From Phytophthora colocasiae (taxonomy: Eukaryota > Oomycota > Peronosporomycetes > Peronosporales > Peronosporaceae): DNA of 64,000 bases. The position numbers were made by a program, and so were the translations under genes. Positions 53,829 through 64,000 of the stretch are shown piece after piece. The notes below the pieces were generated by a model, which worked only from the letters and a program-made list of their open reading frames with translations, had not been told where the DNA came from and made no database searches. Each line of letters begins with the position of its first letter. Within the stretch, counting starts at the first letter, position 1. The stretch lies in the NCBI GenBank assembly GCA_018806915.1, contig JAGKQI010000061.1:2170001-2234000 (forward strand), given 5' to 3'.

Positions 53829-54475
53829 GAAGAACTGAGTTCTGCAGTGCGTGAGAGGCACTGGGGCGAGCTCCGTGCTCTTGAACACGGAACGTGTGAG
53901 CAAGCAGGGCTTGCTGGTCGTCCAGGTGGACGTGAAGGGCTTTGAGAAGCCATGGATCGTGTTGATCGATTCGGGAGCGTCTGGCAACTATGTCAGACGC
54001 TCCACCGTTGAGGGTAGTCAGCAATATGCTGAGGCGCTTCGAGCGCGAAGAGGTGACACCGTCACTGTCCGTCTAGCGACGGGCGTCCGTGTCACGGTAG
54101 CCAAGGTCCCCATGGACCTGCGGCTGAAGTTATTAGACTTCAATAGCGTAGAACGCTACTTGGTCCTGGACCTGGATTCGAGGTACGACCTCATCCTTGG
54201 TATGGCGTGGCTGGAGCGCCACGAACCATGGATCGATTGGAGGTCAAAGACCTTAGGTGCTACGCACTTCTCTCCTAGTGGAGCTTTGGCGAGTCATGAA
54301 CCCACCTCTGCTAGGAAGCAGAAGCGCTATTGGCGCGAGCATCGAGCCGAGTCGGCTATGATGCTGGAAGTCGGCGTGTCCGAGTTAGTGGTCACCACCG
54401 AGTGGGAGGACCACAGTCCTGTTGAGCGCGTAGTGCTGGTTGACAGTGAGTCAACGTGTGGGCAGAGCCCACGTA

Positions 54476-54790
54476 ATCCCTGTGGGGCGGCACGTACTTC
54501 GCCGAGTGACGCCGGTCATGGACCGTCACTGGATGCCGATGGCATCGGGCCTTCCCAGGCCGTGAAATGTGGGGCGGCACGTACTCCGCCGAGCGATGCT
54601 CGTGGACCAAGTAGATCGCTGAATGTCTCTGACATTGGACCAGCTACGGTCATTGATTGTGCAGCGGCACGTACTCCGCTGAGCGACATCGGTCATCGAC
54701 CGAGTGGATCGCTGAGTGTCTCTGACACTGGGCCGAGAGAGGCCGAAACTTGTGCGACGGCACGTACTCCGTCGAGTGGACGTTCGTCGG
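54476..54790 (+). repeat. In-frame tandem repeat in the E2 protease-RT linker
   Basis: About four units of roughly 90 bases coding (C-A/G-A-A-R-T-P-x-S-D-x-G-x-x-P-S). Each unit begins near GCGGCACGTACT(C/T)CG. E1 has the corresponding stretch at about 35770-36010 with fewer units. Confidence 0.75.
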
Positions 54791-57700
54791 CTAGACGACA
54801 ACGTCGTAAGGCTCTTTGGGCGAGACGCTCTGCGTCTGAGTCATCCGTGACGTCGAGTGCCGACGCACAGGAGGGCTGTGGGCAGCTATACAGTCTGGTT
54901 GATGGAGTGGACGGCAGTGCCGAAGGCAGCGTCCTGCTGGACGAACTGCCGAGTGTTGACAAGCTCCTTGAGCTAGAAGAGATGTCGTTCGCCGACTTTG
55001 GCGATGCCTTGAAGGCTGGCGAACTCGCCGAGGTGGTCATCGTCCGACCTGAAGAGGAGTTAAACTCATCGTCCCTCGTTGACGAGTCCGTCTTGGCCGA
55101 GGTCAAGAAGGCGTTGAACGCCAGGAGTGGATCGGAGATCCTCACGAATCCCTCGGATCCCTTCTACTCCTTGCTGAAGAAATATGGAGACGTTGTCTCG
55201 AAGGAATCACCGAGTGGCCTGCCTCCTGACCGAGGCGTTCGTCATGAGATCGACTTAGTTCCCGGAACTAAATACTGCGTGACCCGGCAGTGGCCTCTTC
55301 CTAAAGAGCAATGCGACGTCATTGACTCCTTCTTCCGTGCGAAGCACGCGCGGGTCTCGTGCGCGAGAGCAAGTCTCCGCACTCCGCGCCAACGTTCTGT
55401 GTCAGAAAGCCGAATGGCAAGTGGCGTATCGTTCACGCTTTTAACAAGCTCAACGCTGCCACGATTCCGGCGCAGACGCCGATTCTTAGGAAGGATGTTC
55501 TTCAGAACAACATGGTGGGTTGCACCATGTACAGTGCGCTTGACTTAGTCGACGGCTACTATCAGCTGCTCATGCGAGCCAGTGATATCCCGCTTACGGC
55601 GGTGAGCACCCCGAGCGGTATGCTCTGGGAGTGGCTCGTAATGCCCCAAGGACTCTCGGACGCACCTGCCACGTTCAATCGTCTAGTGACGCAGCTGTTC
55701 AGACCCCTGCGGGCATTCGCACAGACGTACTTTGACGACGTGTTCGTCCACAGTCAGGCCGAACACGGCAAGACTGACGTGGAGGTGCACGTGGAACACG
55801 TGAGAGCTGTGCTCGAGTGCATGCGCACGAACAAGTTGTACGCCAACGCAGACAAGTGCGTCTTTGGCGCGGAAGAAATCCCCTTCCTAGGGTGCTTCAT
55901 TGGGAAGCATGGCCTTCGTGCTGATCCAGCAAAGGTCAAGGCCATTGTGGACTGGCCGGTTCCCTTGAACCAGAAGGACTTGCGTAAGTGGCTGGGCTTG
56001 GCCAACTACTTGCACAAGTACAGCGAGAACTACGCTGAGTTGGCTCGGCCACTGTCGGATCTCCTTAAGAAGGATGCCGAATGGGGTATGGCGTGCTGAG
56101 CACGAGAGTGCGTTCACTCGTATCAAGGATAGCATGCCTCAGGCACCGATACTGGCGTTACCAGACCCCGATCGTCCGTTTATCGTCGTCTGTGACGCCT
56201 CGGACTTTGCCATCGGCAGTGCTTTGCTACAAGCGGACGCCGAAGGGCGCGAACGCGTCATTTCGTTTGAGTCTCGGCAGCTCAAGGCTACTGAGAAGAA
56301 CTATCCAGTTCATGACAAGGAGCTACTTGCGATGAAGTACGCTCTCGTCAAATTCAGGGTTCACCTGCTCGGCTCCAAGCCGTTTGTGATCTACACGGAT
56401 CATGCGTCACTACGCGCAGCGACGCAGTCGCCTCACCTCTCGCAGAGGATGGCCCGATGGCTCTCCTTCTTTGCGGAGTATAACTTCAAGGTGAAGTACA
56501 AGCCTGGCAGCCAGAACGTCCTCGCTGACGCGTTATCACGTCGCCCGGACTATAAGTTATCTCATGTCACCTCGGTGACGTCGTCCGTGACGGACATGGT
56601 TCGAGCAGCGTACGCTCAGGACGACTCTTGTGTCGCGCTGCTTCAAGCTCTAGGGAGCGATGAGTTTAAGGACTCAAAGGTGACTCTGTCACGACGCCTA
56701 AAGGCGAGACTCCAACGCTATAGCCTGGAAGGCGGTCTGCTGTACTACAGCACGGGTCAGGATGACCCACCACGTGTGGTGGTTCCTCACGATGAGAACC
56801 CGAAGTATCGCATCCTCTATGAGGCCCACGACACGCCAACAAGCGGCCACATCGGTCGTGAGAAGACCTACGGCTCGGTGAGCTCCATGTACTGGTGGCC
56901 GAAGATGTACAAGGGGGTCAGCACTTACGTGCGCACGTGCGAGACGTGTCAGCGGGTTAAACCCTCGCCGCATGCGGCGGCGCCTTTGGTGAGCCTGCCT
57001 GTACCCTCTGGGTGTTGGCAATCCATAAGTATGGACTTTGTGTTTGGCCTGCCGAAGGATACGGCAGGCAACACGGGCGTTGTGGTCTTTGTTGACCGTC
57101 TGAGCAAGATGGCTCATCTAGCGGCTGTGCCGGACACCGTCGATGGCGCTGGTACAGCGAAGATCTTTATTGATCGGGTCTTCCGCCAGCATGGGCTGCC
57201 AGAGACCATTGTCTCGGATCGAGACCCCCGTTTCACGGGTCACTTCTGGACGTCCGTCTTCAAAGTGCTTGGCACTCGACTGGACATGTCCACGGCGGAT
57301 CATCCGCAGACCGACGGTCAGACTGAACGCGTGAACCGCGTCCTGGAGGACATCCTCCGCAGCGTATGCGCTGAAACGCCGAAGCGTTGGAGCGCAATGC
57401 TCCCTCTCGTTGAGTTTTCAATGAACAATGCGGTGCATGCCTCGACAGGCTTCACCCCGTTCTACGTGAACGGCCTTGCGCATCCGCGCGTCCCGCTCAC
57501 TCCGCCACGCGGTGGCCTCGGGCTTAGTGGGGGAGAGGCTGTGCCGTCGCTCGACTCCGAGCTAGCTGATGTCAGCCCCCTTGCTGTTCGTAAGCAAGTC
57601 GATGACTTCCTCTCGATGAGGCTTAGCGTCTTACGCCGTGTGCGTGACGCAATGGCTGAAAGCCAAGATGTTCAAAAGGAACAAGCTGATGCCAAAGGCA

Positions 57701-58509
57701 GAAGCAACATGTGGGAGTTCAAGGTCGGTGACCACGTTTTATTAAACGCTAAGAACCTGCCTACACACGCAGTGTCAGCCGTCTTCAAGACGAAGTTGCG
57801 GCCGCGCTTCATCGGACCGTTCACGGTCGTGGCCAAGAAGGGCCTGGCATATACGCTTGACTTGCCAAAGCGTATGCGAACACATCCTGTGTTCTACGTG
57901 GGCTTACTTAAGCCATATCGGGACCCTGCTCTTGTGAGCTCTGAGGCGCTGGCGCCGAGTCGGACGAAGGCTGCATGGCAGCAGGTGGCAGAGCCACAGG
58001 TGGTTGCATCCAAACCAACAGATCTTGTCGGTCCGGAGCAACGTGATGCTCGAGGTCTTAGACCCGCTGATGCAGCACCAAAGGCGCCTCAGACCGGTCC
58101 CCGAGACTCTAGGTCTCCTCGAGATCAGTCGCTAAGCGATGGGTCGGACGACCAGCGTTGTGGTCGTGCTCCTTCATCGAGCCGACGCGGGTCTGCAAGC
58201 AATGCAGTGCGTCTACACTCGCAGCGCGTGAACCCATCGACCGCTCCTCCTCCTCCTGCTCTGCTCGATGAGCAAGGTGAGCTTCACTATCATGTGGATC
58301 GCCTGATGGCGCGGCGTCGTCGCCAAGGTCACAACCAGTATCTGGTGAAGTGGCGAGGTTACCCTCACTCACAGAACTCGTGGGAGTTTGAGGTGCCACT
58401 ACGACAGGATTGCCCCGACGTCGTTGATGCGTATGATCGGGCACACCCGGTGTCAGACCGCCCGATGGGGGTGCGACGGAGTCGCCGGGTGCCAAGCACC
58501 TCCCACTAA

Positions 58510-59419
58510 GGTGGGAGTCCACAGGGCGTTGCTGAGCTCAGGCTCTGACCCGTAGCTGCAATACTTTGCAGCGAGCACGTCGGTGCCGTCGACGTGGCAT
58601 CGAATGCTCAAACTGCAAGTGCAGTAGAGCTACATGCGCCTCGCGCGCGTGTTTCAAGGGTCTATGACCCTTTAACAACACTGGCCTATGGCCCGGAGCT
58701 TCGCGATCATGAAGCGAAGATGGTTCGTGATGAACAACCGTCTTAATGACGTTCTGTCTAAGCGACAAGTAGTGATGGAAACGGATTCTATCCGACCACC
58801 TGACGCTAGAAGCGTTCAATGGGTATGACTATGTCATGAGACACTGTGGATGCCAGGGATGCCAATGCATTGGACCCCGCATGCTGCATAGCAGTAGGAG
58901 GTAGGTAAGCTCCTCCTGAGCGACAGCTTAGCTGTCTGGTGCTCGTTGTCGTGTCTACGACTGTGCTGAGCACGTGTATTCACAAGCCACAGTGTCTGTG
59001 ACACATAGTGGCGCTTGCGCCTGCTTCAAGGACAACTTGGGTATCAAGCCCTGCACACAGTGCTCATCCGAGGGTCACATTAACAGTGAAGAGAGTGGGG
59101 CCCACTGCTGTGTGGTTCGTGGAACCGTTGGTAGCCTGGAAGGCTTGCCCTATGGATCATTGATCCAGTGATATCGTCGATACGCCACTTGTGGCCTTCT
59201 CCCCACGCCCGTAGAGTCCCTTGACTCGAGCCAGTAGGCTCCTATGCTTGGTAAGCATTGGGCCCAGTGTGTACCAAGTGGCATCGCGTACGGAGGCGTG
59301 TAACACGCACGAGAGACAGCGCCGTCCGTGCAAGGCAAGGTGCCGTGGTCATCGGCCGATAATCGCGTCGTGTATTTACACTTTCCGGATACGGTATCCG
59401 GAATCTTGGTGGGGGAGAG
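58510..59419 (+). other. E2 region between pol and 3' LTR, Cys-rich remnants
   Basis: About 910 bases unrelated to the E1 post-pol region. No long frame is open on either strand. Short sense frames are Cys-rich: CSNCKCSRATCASRACF (about 58606-58660), CGCQGCQCIGP (about 58846-58880) and CACFKDNLGIKPCTQC (about 59012-59060). The polypurine tract GGTGGGGGAGAG ends at 59419. Confidence 0.5.
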
Positions 59420-59841
59420 TGTAACGGGGATGTTACACGAATGTTTCTCGTTGGTGTGTGACACACGTGGATACATTTATGTAGGTACATAATGGTGTGT
59501 GACACTCATGGATACATTTTTGTGGGTACATAATGGTGTGGCACACACGAGTAGATACGTACAGGGCCTCAGAGCCTCACGTTGCATTTTGATTAGGATT
59601 TAGTATGTTAGATACTAAATCCGTTACATTTAGGATTAGGGCAATAAAGTCAATAAAAATCAGTTTGCATTTTACATAGTTAGTGTTAGTCCTTTATTAT
59701 AGGGACACTGACTCTGTGAGTCCCGTATTTAGTGGACTACTTGGTTCTTGTATAGAACCGAAGGCTAGTGCCTTGCAAGCAGGACTCTACGAGTCAACTA
59801 AACTTCCTCTGTGCGGTGCACACCTACGCAGAGCCGCTGCA
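59420..59841 (+). repeat. E2 3' LTR
   Basis: 422 bp, nearly identical to the 5' copy. Visible differences are one base near 59483 (TGTAGG for TGTGGG) and a few bases in the final 15 (CAGAGCCGCTGCA for CAGCCCTGCTGCA). Confidence 0.93.
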
Positions 59842-60010
59842 GAAGCGGTGTTTGTGCGAACGAGCTGAATATTGCAGTTCATTGCGAGGCTACCATACAG
59901 AGGATTACTTTTGACACTGCGACAGGTTAAATCGGCCACCCCAGACTTTACAAAAATCAAGTACTTCGTTTCGAAATGATTGTATCAGTAGTGACCTGTT
60001 TCCTTTGTTA

Positions 60011-60460
60011 TCAACTACTTCTACGCATCGACCGCGGCATCGACTGGATGAGGGTCTCAAGTAGAGCTAATATTATTGATTCCCATGCCAGCACGGCTCT
60101 AACCCACGCTTTGCGAGCTGCCATGGCCTCCGGTTTCAGAGGCAACATGTTCTCCATCTTGGTGTACACCAACCAGTCCACCCTAGAAAGGGTGCGCTGG
60201 ATGGTGCGCACGGAGACTGCGATTTGCAGCTCTGCCTTGAGCTTGGCAGCCGAGAAATTGCCCTTGGACGCTTCGCACAGCAGACGTCGCGACTCACGGT
60301 CTGTCAGGGTAGGTTGGGGGCCTGGGCGCTTGAGTATCGTGGTAGAAGCTACAGCTACAGTGCGGGCGACTGTGCCTCGGCTGCGCACTGTCAGCAGCGC
60401 GATGTCTCGAGCGCTAACGCCCGCTTCATGCAGGCCTTAAATCCTTCCCCGCTCCATATC
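60011..60460 (-). pseudogene. Tc1/mariner transposase remnant of M
   Basis: Reading on the minus strand, GLHEAGVSARDIALLTVRSR followed by GTVARTV is a Tc1-type helix-turn-helix, then PGPQPTLTDRESRRLLCEAS and FSAAKLKAELQIAVSVRTIQ give the second helix-turn-helix (Tc3-like). The frame ends without any DDE catalytic core, so the element is an internal-deletion derivative. Confidence 0.75.
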
Positions 60461-60811
60461 AGGTAGGCGGGGCTTCTGGGGAGGGCGGTGCGTTGCATCT
60501 TCCAAAGTAGGCGCCGAGAACGCCACACAATCAGTCGCCTCACTACTGATACAATCATTTTGAAACGCAATACTTGATTTTTGTAAAGTCTGGGGTGGCC
60601 GATTGAAACTGTCGCAGTGCCAAAAGTACTCCTCTGTATGGTAGCCACGCAATGAACTGCAATATCCAGCTCGTTAGCACAAGCACCGCTTCACACTGAA
60701 ATAGATGTAAAACATACATGTACAGTATCTAAATAGCAGGCTACAACTCCTAAAATTGACCGAGTTATGACCGCCGACACAGGTGGCCGATCTATCCTGT
60801 CGCGGAGTGTA

Positions 60812-60945
60812 AGTATCTATAATATATTCAGTCAATTCTACCTTTAGTTTGTCTCCCCAAAGCTTTGGCGACGGAGTGCCGTTCACTAGGAGTTTGTATA
60901 CTCCAAGCCTTCCTCTGTGTGAAGTGCTGTGTGACCCCCGCCACA
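60812..60945 (+). repeat. E3 3' LTR, right part
   Basis: Resumes after the TA duplication of M and contains CTTCCTCTGTGTG, comparable to CTTCCTCTGTGCG near the ends of the E1 and E2 LTRs. The end is placed at CCACA (60945) by analogy; no second E3 LTR is available to confirm it. Confidence 0.5.
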
Positions 60946-61649
60946 TGTACTAATTATTGCTGACCAAGAAAGAGGGTGCCACCGACAAACAGTAGATGAA
61001 AGTGTGCAAACGCGAGATTAATCGGTAATTGCCGCACATGTTTGCACTGCTTAGTTAATAGCATGGCTGTATTTGAAGCAACCCTACTCACCAGACTTTG
61101 CTGAGCTCCGAATTACATTTAGGCGCTGGTAGCGTCAAACCACCCAAAAACGACCTCTTTTTGAACTCAGCGGGCAAAGTTATATATCTAACTATCACTA
61201 TTGGTTTTACAAGCTAAAGCGTTCATTTTGGGTGCTAAATCTTGGTGTTTTCACTTCTGCAGAGTACAATAGCGGCTGATGCGTGTTGTCTTCTGTTTAA
61301 TTCTTCTATTTGTTATTAATATCTTGTTTCTGTTTAATTCCTCTATTTGTTATTAATATCTTGGTGTATTTCCGGAGACTTAGTATAGTTCTTAGTGCTC
61401 GTCCGTTAGTTAGGTGCATTGGGAAGGTGATGGTAGCCCGATAGGACGTAGAATATTTAAAAAGCTGACTTCCCGCAAGTAAATTCGTCGTATAATCCGA
61501 CATTAACGTCGGGAATGTATACATACGTATAATACATTAACGTCCTTTTGAAAGAGTATTGGTTGGTCCACCCATACCTCAAACAGCAACCCACCCTCAA
61601 CGAGCAACCGTAGAATGAGAAGGACTTTAAGCTCGTCGTATCCAGACAC
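60946..61649. other. Upstream region of gene B
   Basis: 704 bases of AT-rich sequence. A tandem duplication of about 38 bases (TCTGTTTAATTC...ATTAATATCTTG) occurs at 61289-61363. No gene recognised. It must include the promoter of gene B. Confidence 0.4.
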
Positions 61650-64000
61650 ATGACGCCCGCTCCCTCGCCTCCGGTCCATATTGCTGCTGGGAGCTTCTTT
61701 CGTTATGAGTGCGACCACGAACAACTCTTTCATTCAGAATACAAGAGGTACGCAGCCTGTAGCGGCATTGTGCGCTCGTGTTGCTTATCCCTTTGGGGCT
61801 AATATTTCCAAATCGAGGCGACACTTCTTTGCTAACATTAACCTGGCAGGAGTAATCGCACCAAAGGCCTGAAGATCCTACGCTGCTTTCCGCACTGCTG
61901 TCCTGAACATATTGATCGCAGTTACTGCGGATCGCCATTGAGCGTGAGCATTCGACTAGCGGAATGCCCGACGGGTACTGCCCCATCAGAACCCCTCCCT
62001 AGTGAAGTATTATCTGTTTTCGCCCGTTTTGAGTCTGTGAGTGACGTTAGTCTCCGGGCGGGAGAATGTGTCGAGGTGAGTAAAATTCAGCAGGGAGTGC
62101 AAACAGACACCAATTTGGAAGGGCAATGGATCGCTGGGGTCCTGGATGGTCCTTCTGACTTAGTAACAAATATCCGAGCTCCTAATACGTCACCAAGATC
62201 GGAGAATCCATTGGTTTTTCACTTGAACAGTAAAAAAGCGTACTCAAGATGGTACTATGACTGGGAGAGTGGAGCCAATAAGGCTCAAAGATTGCTGAAG
62301 CACGTACTGAAGGCTTACGTCATGGAGCAGGTTGCCGTGGATATGGACGGCAACTTAACCGCTTTTTCCAGCCCCGAAGCTTTCACTCAATTGTATAGGG
62401 TTGCACACGTCGTGACGTCTCCAGAGTTTACAGTGATCTCGTATCGACGAGCTCCCCTGGAGCCCCTACATGCAACAGAAGGTTCTGCCCCATTACAACT
62501 GACAACGGCTCATATTCCACAACAAGTGGAAAGAGGATTGTTATCTGCTGGCAGAGATTTACCCCACAAACAGGCGCAAAATGGCCGACCTGAAATGGTT
62601 TCCGTGTTTGCACCGACAGAACCAGCGAGCGTTATACCTGTTGCCCGTGTGGAGTACGAAGAATCCCAGACTCACCTCGAAACTCCATTGCATCCACTGG
62701 AAGACAAGTGGTTCTGGGAAAATACCAATGGACCTGCAGTTTCCACCTCTAAGAATTTGGCGCTGCTGTACGCAATTCTGCGTTGGGCGCCATTGCGATT
62801 TTACTCGCCGTTTGTTGAAGAGCTTTTAAACTTGTTACAACAGAATCTACTCGATCCGATCTCAGCTACGTCCGAGATAAATGACAAGAGGAATTGTTTT
62901 GTGGAGTTGCTCGTTGATCCCACTCGAGCTGAAGATGAGATAAGAGCTGCTGGTTCTCCTCCTGTATCGCAACAAGTTAATGTGGTACTGCAGACAGCCG
63001 CACAAGCAGCAGTTTGGCTTTATTCGAGGGAGACGTGTCACTGGGTGCGTGCATTTTTCCAGCAATATGCTGTGTGTGTACTGGACAAAAAACAAATGCG
63101 TGCGTGCTATCTGCAATTTCTGAGTGAGATTGAAAAGCGTTTGAATACTGAAGTATTCGCGGCGACAATGATCGGTAGCTTAGCTAACGCCGCTGAAGAA
63201 GTCATTGCAGCCGTATATTCCTGTCAGTATTTCCAGGACCGACGACCGCTTGTGCGCCAGATTTTAGGCGGGCAGAACTTTGTTGGATGGAACATGTTTG
63301 TAGCACAGTTGCGTGATACTTTCATTGGCGCTACGAGCTTACCACGAGGTGTAGAAAGTCAGGACAGAGCAACTTTCGCAGCGACATATCCTCCTCACAA
63401 TGACATTGAAGAGAGATGGAATGGCGAATGGGTTTTAGACATGGCAACTAGTTCCTATTGGAGTGCTGGTGCCGACAATGCCAGTCAAAATGTGTCACTT
63501 TATTCGTTAGTGACGATCATCTCACAAGTCGTCCATATTGAGGTATCGATCGACATTCAAGAAAGTGCACTACGTCTCCGCTCAACGCAAGGTGTGGCTG
63601 GACGTCTGGATTGTATGCACATGGTACTGGACAACAAGGAGCGCGTATTTCGTCTTTTCCCGAATGGCATCACGTCTAGTGGATTGGAGGGAATGAATGG
63701 AGATTACATTGGGGAGATTCGTGTGGAAGAACGTAGGAACATGATTGCATTTCTCGAGACGTTTCATTGGGCGGTGGAAAAGGGAGAGCGTTCCTACCAT
63801 GTACGTCTATGCATGGAGTCTCGGCAAAGTGGTCATCTTTCTGTCAATGGTGATATCTTGGCGACAACAGGATCTTCGTCATTTACGGCGGAGGAAATGC
63901 CATACGTTGGGGAAATGTCCCTACGTATGAAGCGCAAGATGGTTGAGAAGGCTTACGCAGAAGAGAGTCAAGCTGCTGACGCACCAGCGTGGAGAGAGCA
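61650..64000 (+). CDS. Gene B: paralogue of gene A, 3' end off window
   Basis: Exon 1 is 61650-61747 (MTPAPSPPVHIAAGSFFRYE, ending EYK), with donor GTACGC and acceptor CCTGGCAG. Exon 2 runs from 61850 to the window edge with no stop. The intron is at the same codon position as in gene A. Shared blocks include CFPHCCPEHIDRSYCG, FARFESVSDVSLRAGECVEV, WYYDWESGANKAQRLLKHVL, PEFTVISYRRAP, NLALLYAILRWAPL, LANAAEEVIAAVYS and RSTQGVAGRLDCMHMVLD. The middle (about residues 225-300) is divergent and low-complexity in both. About 750 residues are visible and only the last 20 or so are missing relative to gene A. It is transcribed divergently from gene A. Function unknown. Confidence 0.8.

Larger units (their letters stand above)
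53787..58509 (+). pseudogene. E2 pol: protease, RT, RNase H, integrase, chromodomain (frameshifted)
   Basis: Same domain order as E1 pol. Lesions differ: an 11-base loss near 53866 just after the frameshift signal puts protease back in the gag frame, one base is lost near 55350 in RT, and one base is gained in a G run at about 56083-56086 between RT and RNase H. Motifs present are VLIDSGASGNYVRRS, YFDDVFVHS, FIVVCDASDFAIGSALLQ, SMDFVFGLP, VSDRDPRFTGHF, QTDGQTERVNR and the chromodomain YHVDRLMARRRRQGHNQYLV followed by KWRGYPHSQNSWEF. E1 and E2 are broken at different places. From about 56087 to the stop it is open. Confidence 0.92.
52358..59841 (+). mobile_element. E2: Ty3/gypsy chromodomain LTR retrotransposon
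   Basis: A 7484-bp element bounded by 422-bp LTRs (TGTAAC...GCTGCA) with target duplication GAAGC at 52353-52357 and 59842-59846. The LTRs differ at only a few positions, so it is young. Gag-pol is nearly the same as in E1. The region after pol and the U3 part of the LTR are unrelated to those of E1, and no long antisense frame is present. It lies inside the left terminal repeat of mariner M. Confidence 0.95.
52247..60809 (-). mobile_element. M: Tc1/mariner-type relic with long terminal inverted repeats, split by E2
   Basis: Without E2 the element is about 1.07 kb: 52247-52357 joined to 59847-60809. Ends are CACTCCGCGACAGG, flanked by TA (52245-52246 and 60810-60811). The inverted repeats are about 260-270 bp (left 52247-52357 plus 59847-59994; right 60541-60809). 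It is inserted in the 3' LTR of E3. Only an N-terminal transposase fragment remains inside. Confidence 0.85.
45065..60945 (+). mobile_element. E3: Ty3/gypsy chromodomain element, 5' truncated and interrupted
   Basis: A relative of E1/E2 in plus orientation. The 5' LTR and the first part of gag are missing; similarity to gag begins near 45067 next to E4. Gag, protease, RT, an inverted RNase H segment, integrase, chromodomain and an antisense frame follow. The 3' LTR begins at 52087 after the polypurine tract GTGGGGGAGGA. It is interrupted at 52247 by the mariner M (which contains E2) and resumes at 60812, probably ending with CCACA at 60945. Confidence 0.85.

Noticed and set aside
1..64000. 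tRNA and rRNA genes
   Set aside because: I scanned by eye for tRNA B-box-like sequences and rRNA motifs and found none that support a call; a covariance-model scan would be decisive.

Overview
The window looks like nuclear DNA of an oomycete, most likely a Phytophthora-type species. The protein-coding genes are eukaryotic, with short introns of about 50-85 bases and tight spacing, and they sit beside a repeat island made of Ty3/gypsy, Tc1/mariner, hAT and piggyBac-like elements. The species call is inference from gene content; no rRNA or other marker is present.

Positions 1-25,510 form a gene-dense block. In order it holds: an NSUN2/TRM4-like tRNA m5C methyltransferase (3' end off the left edge), a small membrane protein, a secreted Ser/Thr/Gly-repeat plus beta-propeller protein, an OBG/YchF-type GTPase sharing a 79-bp divergent promoter with a CECR5-like HAD hydrolase, a CXC/tesmin-like protein, a SANT-like coiled-coil protein next to an inverted-repeat insert, ribosomal stalk protein P0, ethanolamine-phosphate cytidylyltransferase, an RMDN-type TPR protein with a decayed tandem copy, a TBL1-like LisH-WD40 protein, a protein with four tandem Cys/His repeats, and an unrecognised 772-residue protein (gene A).

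Positions 25,511-61,649 form a repeat island. It holds a 1.1-kb hAT relic with a perfect 8-bp target duplication, a 2.0-kb piggyBac-like relic flanked by TTAA, an unclassified transposase-like gene split by Ty3/gypsy element E1 (minus strand, 30315-38128, target duplication TGCAT), a decayed gypsy element with two RNase H domains (E4, about 43,000-45,060), and a three-level nest: gypsy E3 (about 45,065-60,945) was entered in its 3' LTR by a mariner (M, 52247-60809), which was then entered in its left terminal repeat by gypsy E2 (52358-59841, target duplication GAAGC). E1, E2 and E3 are related chromodomain (chromovirus) elements. E1 and E2 carry a clear -1 ribosomal frameshift signal between gag and pol, and E3 has the matching hairpin. 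E1 and E3 also carry long antisense reading frames between pol and the 3' LTR, and E2 does not.

Positions 61,650-64,000 hold gene B, a two-exon paralogue of gene A with the same intron position. It is transcribed away from gene A and runs off the right edge. The two paralogues are therefore a divergent pair separated by the whole 36-kb repeat island.

The most unusual material is in the gypsy family: the frameshift cassette with a flipped hairpin loop and compensatory changes, the antisense frames, the exchange of the post-pol/U3 module between otherwise near-identical elements, and an 879-bp in-place inversion inside E3.
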